Shown here piece by piece: positions 58,685 through 64,000 of a DNA stretch of 64,000 nucleotides. Where the stretch lies: contig NZ_CP058554.1 of assembly GCF_014109725.1 (NCBI RefSeq), positions 2,542,001 through 2,606,000 of the forward strand. Direction: 5' to 3'. The notes beneath the pieces are model-generated. The model was not told the DNA's origin and made no database searches. It saw nothing but the letters and a program-made list of their open reading frames with translations. Source of the DNA: Comamonas piscis (lineage in GTDB: Bacteria; Pseudomonadota; Gammaproteobacteria; Burkholderiales; Burkholderiaceae_C). Each line of letters begins with the position of its first letter. Positions within the stretch are counted from its first letter, which is position 1. A program made the translations under genes and the position numbers.

Positions 58685-59903
58685 GAACAGCTCTACATCA
58701 TTGAGTAATCAACAAAATTTCAACGACAAGAAATCCACCCCGGTCATGTTGGTCGGGGTGGATTTTGGTTTTCCGCACTTCGATTCCGAACTGGAAGAGT
58801 TGGGTCTGCTGGCACAAACCGCTGGCCTGAACCCGGTTGCGCGCCTGGTTTGCAAGCGCAAGGTGCCCGATGCAGCGCTGTTTGTCGGTAGCGGCAAGGC
58901 CGACGAGATCCGCCTGGTGGCGCAGACCCATGGCGCGACCGAGATCCTGTTTGACCAGGCGTTGAGCCCGGCCCAGCAGCGCAACCTCGAGCGCCATCTG
59001 CAGATGCCGGTGAACGACCGCACCTTGCTGATTCTGGAGATCTTCGCGCAGCGCGCGCGCAGCCATGAGGGCAAGCTCCAGGTCGAACTGGCCAAGCTGC
59101 AGTACCTCAGCACGCGCCTGGTGCGTCGCTGGTCGCACTTGGAGCGGCAGCGTGGCGGTATCGGCACACGCGGTGGTCCGGGTGAGACCCAGATCGAGCT
59201 GGACAAGCGCATGATCAATGATGCGATCAAGCGCACCAAGGACCGTCTCATCAAGGTCAAGAAGCAGCGCGCGACGCAGCGCCGCCAGCGAGAGCGCAAT
59301 GACACCTTCAATGTGTCGCTGGTGGGCTACACAAACGCGGGCAAATCCACCTTCTTCAATGCGGTGGTGAAGGCGCGCGCCTATGCGGCCGACCAGTTGT
59401 TTGCGACCTTGGACACCACCACGCGCCAGATGTACCTGGAGGCGGCGCAGCGTTCATTGTCGCTGTCGGATACGGTGGGTTTTATCCGTGATCTGCCCCA
59501 CGGGCTGGTCAATGCTTTTGAGGCAACCCTGCAAGAAGCAGTCGATGCAGATCTGCTGCTGCATGTGGTGGATGCCTCCAACCCTGCCCACCCGGAACAA
59601 ATACAACAAGTTCAAAAGGTTCTTCGGGAAATTGGGGCAGAAAACGTGCCGCAGGTTCTGGTATTCAATAAACTGGATGCCGTTGAGCCAGACCGACGGC
59701 CACCAGCACTTGCAGACAGCTATGAGCTCGACGGTGTGCAGGTTCCTCGATTCTTTGTCAGTGCGGCCAAGGGCCAGGGCTTGGAAGCCGTGCGCGAGCA
59801 CCTGGCCCAGGCCTTGCTGGCGCGGCAGGCATCGCTCAACCCGGGCGATGCTTTGGAGATAGCCCCAGACGCCGACGACGAATTGCTGGGAAATGCCCAC
59901 TAG
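58683..59903 (+). CDS. hflX: GTPase HflX
   Basis: The 406-residue product is HflX: the N-terminal nucleotide-binding domain (FVGSGKADEIRLVAQTHGAT, LSPAQQRNLERHLQMPVNDR), the Gly-rich hinge GGIGTRGGPGETQIELDKR, and the GTPase domain with GYTNAGKSTFFN, DTVGFIRDLP and FNKLD. It splits stalled or heat-damaged ribosomes. The start is uncertain: GTG 58683 has no ribosome site, and the ATG at 58746 lies in a strong hairpin loop; the conserved part starts soon after it (VGVDFGFPHFDSELEE). Confidence 0.93.
   Translation: MNSSTSLSNQQNFNDKKSTPVMLVGVDFGFPHFDSELEELGLLAQTAGLNPVARLVCKRKVPDAALFVGSGKADEIRLVAQTHGATEILFDQALSPAQQRNLERHLQMPVNDRTLLILEIFAQRARSHEGKLQVELAKLQYLSTRLVRRWSHLERQRGGIGTRGGPGETQIELDKRMINDAIKRTKDRLIKVKKQRATQRRQRERNDTFNVSLVGYTNAGKSTFFNAVVKARAYAADQLFATLDTTTRQMYLEAAQRSLSLSDTVGFIRDLPHGLVNAFEATLQEAVDADLLLHVVDASNPAHPEQIQQVQKVLREIGAENVPQVLVFNKLDAVEPDRRPPALADSYELDGVQVPRFFVSAAKGQGLEAVREHLAQALLARQASLNPGDALEIAPDADDELLGNAH
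58731..58765 (+). promoter_or_regulatory. Perfect 11-bp hairpin in the hflX 5' region
   Basis: AAATCCACCCC (58731-58741) and GGGGTGGATTT (58755-58765) are exact reverse complements with a 13-base loop that contains the in-frame ATG at 58746. TTGGTTTTCC follows. It resembles an intrinsic terminator or attenuator placed within, or just before, the hflX coding sequence. Confidence 0.55.
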
Positions 59904-59961
59904 GCCTGCCACAATGGCTGCTTGCATGCGCTTGTAACGCTGATTCATAGAGACATCGCTA

Positions 59962-61326
59962 ATGAAACTTCATTCACGTTTTCCGCGCCTGGCCTTGCTC
60001 CCGCAAGGCCTGCGCGGAATGTTTAACCTGAACGATCCCCGCTGGGGGCGGGGCGACGACGGCAAGGACGACAGCAGCAATGCCGGTCAAGAGCCTTCGC
60101 GTCCTCCCTACACCCCTCCCGAGCAGAACAACCGCCCCAATCCGCAGCGCCCCGCCTCTGGTGGTGCGCCCGATCTGGATGAGTTGTGGCAAGACCTGAA
60201 CAAGAAGCTTGGCGGCTTGTTTGGTGGCGGCAAAGGCGGTGGCACGGGCCGCGGTGGCGCAGGCCAGCCCCCCGAATTCAAGGGTGCAGGCGTTGGCCTG
60301 GGGCTGATCGTCGGCGTTGCCGCACTGATCTGGCTGGGTACCGGCTTTTTCATCGTGCAAGAAGGCCAGCAGGCCGTCATCACGCAGTTCGGCAAGTACA
60401 ACAAAACGGTGAACGCCGGTATCAACTGGCGCCTGCCTTACCCGATTCAGCGCCATGAGCTGGTGTATGTTTCGCAGATCCGCTCTGCCGATGTGGGTCG
60501 CGACAGCATCATCAAGACCACGGGTCTGCGTGAATCGGCGATGCTGACCGAAGACGAGAACATCGTCGAGATCAAGTTTGCGGTGCAGTACCGCCTGAGC
60601 GATGCGCGTGCCTGGTTGTTTGAAAGCAAGGCGCCGGCAGATACCGTCATCCAAGTAGCAGAGACCGCCGTGCGCGAAGTGGTCGGCAAGATGAAGATGG
60701 ACGCCACACTGGCCGAAGAGCGTGACCAGATTGCCCCGCGCGTGCGCGAGCTGATGCAGGTCATCCTGGACCGCTACAAGATCGGTGTCGAGGTAGTCGG
60801 TGTCAATCTGCAGCAAGGTGGCGTGCGTCCGCCCGAGCAGGTGCAGGCTGCGTTTGATGATGTGCTCAAGGCCGGTCAGGAGCGCGAGCGCACCAAGAAC
60901 CAGGCAGAAGCCTATGCCAATGATGTGGTGCCGCGTGCCACGGGTACGGCATCGCGTCTGATGGAAGAGGCCGCTGCGTACAAAGAACGTATCGTTGCGC
61001 AGGCCCAGGGTGATGCGCAGCGCTTCTCGTCGATCTATACCGAATACCAAAAGGCGCCCGTGGTCACCCGTGACCGTCTGTACCTGGAAACCATGCAGCA
61101 GGTCTACAGCAATGTGACCAAGGTGGTGGTGGATTCCAAGCAGGGCTCGAACCTGATGTATTTGCCGCTGGACAAGCTCATGCAGCAGGGTCAGGTCGGC
61201 GCTGGCGCAGGCGATGCCTCGGCCAGCTCTACTGCGCCCACGACCAGTGCACCCGCGCCAGCACCTTCGGTGCCTGATGCCCGTGCCCGTGATACCAGCC
61301 GTACCCGTGACCGCGAGTCGCGCTAG
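59962..61326 (+). CDS. hflK: FtsH protease modulator HflK
   Basis: The 454-residue product has a disordered Gly/Pro-rich N-terminal part, one membrane segment at about 111-131 (VGLGLIVGVAALIWLGTGFF), a prohibitin/SPFH domain (VQEGQQAVITQFGKYNKTVN, NIVEIKFAVQYRLSDARAWL) and a coiled-coil (AAAYKERIVAQAQGDAQRFS). The C-terminus is a low-complexity tail. With HflC it forms the periplasm-facing cage around the FtsH protease. It ends 9 bases before hflC. Confidence 0.96.
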   Translation: MKLHSRFPRLALLPQGLRGMFNLNDPRWGRGDDGKDDSSNAGQEPSRPPYTPPEQNNRPNPQRPASGGAPDLDELWQDLNKKLGGLFGGGKGGGTGRGGAGQPPEFKGAGVGLGLIVGVAALIWLGTGFFIVQEGQQAVITQFGKYNKTVNAGINWRLPYPIQRHELVYVSQIRSADVGRDSIIKTTGLRESAMLTEDENIVEIKFAVQYRLSDARAWLFESKAPADTVIQVAETAVREVVGKMKMDATLAEERDQIAPRVRELMQVILDRYKIGVEVVGVNLQQGGVRPPEQVQAAFDDVLKAGQERERTKNQAEAYANDVVPRATGTASRLMEEAAAYKERIVAQAQGDAQRFSSIYTEYQKAPVVTRDRLYLETMQQVYSNVTKVVVDSKQGSNLMYLPLDKLMQQGQVGAGAGDASASSTAPTTSAPAPAPSVPDARARDTSRTRDRESR

Positions 61327-61335
61327 GAGTGATTT

Positions 61336-62220
61336 GTGAATCGAATGGGATTTTTAGCTTCAACCGTGCTGGTGGTGCTGGCCTTGCTCAGCTCCACGGT
61401 ATTTGTGGTGGACCAACGCCAGTTCGGCATCAAGTATGCGCTGGGGCAGATCAAGGAAGTGATCACTGAGCCTGGTCTGAACTTCAAACTGCCGCCTCCG
61501 CTGCAGAACGTCACCTACTTGGACAAGCGTCTGCTCACGCTCGACAGCACCGATACCGAATCGATGCTGACGGCTGAAAAGCAGCGTGTGGTGATCGACT
61601 GGTATGTGCGCTGGCGCATTACCGATCCTTCGGCCTATATCCGCAATGTGGGCACGACCGAAGGGCAGGGCGCTGTGCAGCTGAACCGTGTGGTGCGCAA
61701 TGCCTTCCAGGAGGAAGTCAACCGCCGTACAGTGCAGGACATGATCTCTGGCAAGCGCGAGCAGACCATGGCCGATGTCAAGCGCGAAGTGCTGGAAGCC
61801 GTCAAGGGCGGCAAGCCATGGGGCATCGACATTGTTGACGTGCGGATCACGCGCGTTGACTATGTCGAGGCCATCACGGAATCGGTATACAGCCGTATGG
61901 AAGCCGAGCGCAAGCGCGTTGCCAACGAGCTGCGCTCGACCGGTGGTGCTGTGGGCGAAAAGATCCGCGCTGATGCGGACCGCCAGCGCGAAGTGACGGT
62001 GGCCAATGCTTACCGCGATGCACAGGCCCTCAAGGGTCTAGGCGATGCAGAGGCGGCCCGGATCTATGCCGATGCCTTTGGCAAAGACCCGCAGTTTGCA
62101 CAGTTCTACCGCAGCCTGGAAGCTTACAAGTCGAGCTTCAACAAGAAGTCTGATGTGATCGTGGTGGACCCTTCAACCACCGATTTCTTCAAGGGGTATC
62201 GCTCGTCGGGCAGCAAGTAA
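61336..62220 (+). CDS. hflC: FtsH protease modulator HflC
   Basis: The 294-residue product has an N-terminal membrane anchor (STVLVVLALLSSTVFVVDQR), an SPFH domain (FGIKYALGQIKEVITEPGLN, QRVVIDWYVRWRITDPSAYI) and a helical end with RSTGGAVGEKIRADADRQRE. It pairs with HflK. The GTG at 61336 has AGGAG seven bases upstream. A strong terminator follows its stop, closing the unit that begins upstream of hfq. Confidence 0.96.
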   Translation: MNRMGFLASTVLVVLALLSSTVFVVDQRQFGIKYALGQIKEVITEPGLNFKLPPPLQNVTYLDKRLLTLDSTDTESMLTAEKQRVVIDWYVRWRITDPSAYIRNVGTTEGQGAVQLNRVVRNAFQEEVNRRTVQDMISGKREQTMADVKREVLEAVKGGKPWGIDIVDVRITRVDYVEAITESVYSRMEAERKRVANELRSTGGAVGEKIRADADRQREVTVANAYRDAQALKGLGDAEAARIYADAFGKDPQFAQFYRSLEAYKSSFNKKSDVIVVDPSTTDFFKGYRSSGSK

Positions 62221-62243
62221 CACCCGCGAGGCAAACCCTAAAA

Positions 62244-62273
62244 GCCACTTTGCATCTGCAAAGTGGCTTTTTT
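62244..62273 (+). terminator. Rho-independent terminator after hflC
   Basis: GCCACTTTGCA (62244-62254) and TGCAAAGTGGC (62257-62267) form an 11-bp stem, followed by six T residues. It is the clearest terminator in the window. Confidence 0.95.
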
Positions 62274-62408
62274 CATTCGGGTTTCTTATAGCATCGCTAG
62301 GCGCCAGGCTCTGTAATGGCCGCAAAGGCGCAGTGCCGAGAGCAGGAATGCCGTTCATCGGCTGTCATCCCTGTAGAATCACGTTTTTAACAGCCTACCC
62401 AATTCCCC

Positions 62409-63557
62409 ATGTCTGCTTGGATCCTCCCGGATCACATTGCCGATGTGCTGCCCTCCGAGGCGCGCCACATCGAAGAGCTTCGGCGTGGCCTGCTCGATAC
62501 GGCTTGTGCTTACGGCTACGAACTGGTGATGCCCCCGCTGCTGGAGCATTTGGATTCGCTGCTCTCCGGCTCCGGTGAAGCACTGGACCTGCTGACCTTC
62601 AAGCTGGTGGACCAGCTCTCTGGTCGCACCTTGGGCATTCGCCCTGACACCACCCAACAAGTTGCCCGCATTGATGCGCATTTGCTCAACCGCAAGGGTG
62701 TCACGCGTCTGTGCTACTGCGGCCCGGTACTGCATGCCAAGCCCGACCGCCCGCACGCCACCCGTGAGCCTCTGCAGTTTGGTGCCGAAATCTATGGCCA
62801 TGCAGGTGTGGAGGCCGATGTCGAGGTGATCGCGTTGGCGACGCAATCGCTGCGCGTGGCGCAGCTGCATGATTTCTCGGTCGATCTGGCCGATGTGCGC
62901 ATCGTTCAGCGTCTGCTCGCAGGCTTGTTGGTGGATCTGCCGACCCTGCGCCGCGTGCATGCTGCGCTGGCGGTCAAGGATGCTTCTGAATTGGCCGTGC
63001 TGACACGCGATTTTCCGCAGGCGCAGCGCGATGGTTTGCGTGCGCTGCTCAACTTGTATGGCGATGTGGCGGTGCTAGCCGAGGCTGAAAAGGCCTTGGT
63101 GGGCATCCCGGGCGTGGCCCCCATTCTGGCGGATCTGCGCCAGTTGGCCAGCCGCATTGACAGCCCTGCCGTGACGTTTGACTTGGCCGATCTGCGTGGC
63201 TACTCGTACTACAGCGGCATGCGCTTTGCAATCTATGCGCAAGGCGTGACCGATGCGCTGGTGCGTGGCGGCCGTTACGACGAGGTTGGCGCTGCCTTTG
63301 GCCGCAGCCGCCCTGCCGTGGGCTTCAGCCTGGATATCAAACAGCTGGTGCCGGTGGTGGAGCCGCGTCCGCTGAAGGCCGCCATTCGCGCGCCCTGGGT
63401 CGACCGCCACGATATGCGCGAGGTCATCGCCCGCCTGCGCCAGACCGGTGAAACCGTAGTCTGCGCCTTGCCTGGGCATGATGATGAAGTCGACGAATTC
63501 AATTGTGACCGCGAACTGGCTGAAGTAGATGGCCAGTGGATCGTGCGCAGCATTTAA
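62409..63557 (+). CDS. hisZ: ATP phosphoribosyltransferase regulatory subunit HisZ
   Basis: The 382-residue product is a HisS paralogue without aminoacylation activity: WILPDHIADVLPSEARHIEE, LGIRPDTTQQVARIDAHLL (motif 2 region), RGYSYYSGMRFAIYAQG and VRGGRYDEVGAAFGRSRPAV. It lacks the anticodon-binding domain. It activates the short HisG enzyme, the first step of histidine synthesis. hflC-hisZ-purA is the normal order in betaproteobacteria. The ATG at 62409 stands after CAATTCCCC, without a strong ribosome site. Confidence 0.95.
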   Translation: MSAWILPDHIADVLPSEARHIEELRRGLLDTACAYGYELVMPPLLEHLDSLLSGSGEALDLLTFKLVDQLSGRTLGIRPDTTQQVARIDAHLLNRKGVTRLCYCGPVLHAKPDRPHATREPLQFGAEIYGHAGVEADVEVIALATQSLRVAQLHDFSVDLADVRIVQRLLAGLLVDLPTLRRVHAALAVKDASELAVLTRDFPQAQRDGLRALLNLYGDVAVLAEAEKALVGIPGVAPILADLRQLASRIDSPAVTFDLADLRGYSYYSGMRFAIYAQGVTDALVRGGRYDEVGAAFGRSRPAVGFSLDIKQLVPVVEPRPLKAAIRAPWVDRHDMREVIARLRQTGETVVCALPGHDDEVDEFNCDRELAEVDGQWIVRSI

Positions 63558-63586
63558 CCGTATTTTGTTCTTGGATGGGAAAAGAC

Positions 63587-64000
63587 ATGGCTATCTCCAA
63601 AGGTCGCAACGTTGTTGTGGTTGGCACTCAATGGGGTGACGAAGGCAAGGGTAAGTTGGTCGACTGGTTGACCGAGAGCGCGCAAGGTGTGGTGCGCTTC
63701 CAAGGCGGCCACAATGCAGGCCATACCCTGGTCATCAATGGCGTGAAGACGGCTTTGCACCTGATTCCCAGCGGCATCATGCGCCCGGGTGTCAAGTGCT
63801 TCATCGGCAACGGTGTCGTGCTGTCGGTCGGTAAGCTGTTTGAAGAAATTGAAGGCCTGGAAAAGGCCGGCGTTCAGGTGCGTGATCGCCTGCGCGTCTC
63901 TGAAGCCTGCCCGCTGATCCTGCCTTTCCACCAAGCACTGGATGTGGCCCGTGAAGCAGCCCGCGAACAAGGCGGCGTGCAAAAGATCGGTACCACCGGC
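63587..64000 (+). CDS. purA: Adenylosuccinate synthetase, 3' truncated by window edge
   Basis: The first 138 codons are present. They contain VVVGTQWGDEGKGKLVDWLT with the GTP-binding GDEGKGK loop, FQGGHNAGHTLVINGVK with the catalytic His, and IGNGVVLSVGKLFEEIEGLE. The enzyme joins IMP and aspartate using GTP in AMP synthesis. The ATG follows GATGGGAAAAGAC, 29 bases after the hisZ stop, so the two are probably co-transcribed. The rest of the gene lies to the right. Confidence 0.97.
   Translation, partial: MAISKGRNVVVVGTQWGDEGKGKLVDWLTESAQGVVRFQGGHNAGHTLVINGVKTALHLIPSGIMRPGVKCFIGNGVVLSVGKLFEEIEGLEKAGVQVRDRLRVSEACPLILPFHQALDVAREAAREQGGVQKIGTTG

Noticed and set aside
63554..63982. Leftward 142-codon frame at the right end
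   Set aside because: It is antisense to the start of purA, whose GTP-binding and His motifs are unmistakable.

Overview
The window comes from a high-GC betaproteobacterium, most probably Comamonas or a close Comamonadaceae relative. The main reasons are a protocatechuate 4,5-cleavage operon whose enzyme order (U-E-F-D-A-B-C) is that of the Comamonas pmd operon, an acnD/prpF-type 2-methylcitrate cluster, and a housekeeping block (pilF, rodZ-like, ispG, hisS, yfgM, bamB, der, hfq, hflX, hflK, hflC, hisZ, purA) in the order usual for Burkholderiales. The call rests on gene content and order read by eye; no similarity search was run.

Layout. 1-2728: the 3' part of a LysR gene, then three leftward genes (RibD-C-like reductase, DUF6644-like membrane protein, exported DUF6152-like protein). 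3291-8277: a rightward cluster of a hydroxynitrile-lyase-type cupin, a two-domain carboxymuconolactone-decarboxylase (CMD) lipoprotein, a cytochrome P460-type protein, an alpha/beta hydrolase, a cyclophilin-like protein and an MFS transporter, followed by a LysR gene on the other strand. All five non-transporter proteins of this cluster carry export signals. 9346-17328: propionate (2-methylcitrate cycle) locus with an ScfR/RamB-type regulator divergent from thioesterase-prpC-acnD-prpF-lyase. 17456-20156: a soluble two-component pair with an unrecognised protein encoded between. 20288-26647: MarR/GbsR-like regulator and a complete RND tripartite efflux system, with a perfect inverted repeat just upstream. 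26700-29761: small and accessory genes, including two short genes supported by strong ribosome binding sites and an exported-type serine protease.

29962-36496: the pmd operon, which converts protocatechuate to pyruvate and oxaloacetate, interrupted between pmdD and pmdA by a 165-bp inverted-repeat element. 36568-42593: an aldo/keto reductase, then a tightly coupled leftward operon (2,4'-dihydroxyacetophenone-dioxygenase-type cupin, MFS, zinc alcohol dehydrogenase, SDR) divergent from a LysR gene. That operon could supply 4-hydroxybenzoate-type compounds to the pmd pathway. 42920-64000: housekeeping genes (surE-pcm-nlpD-rluD, scpB-rluB, ndk, rlmN, and the pilF-to-purA block); purA runs off the right end.

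The best candidates for something undescribed are (i) the exported cupin/CMD/P460/hydrolase/cyclophilin-like cluster, (ii) the DAD-type cupin operon beside pmd, and (iii) the inverted-repeat element family at 33951-34115 and 42591-42681.
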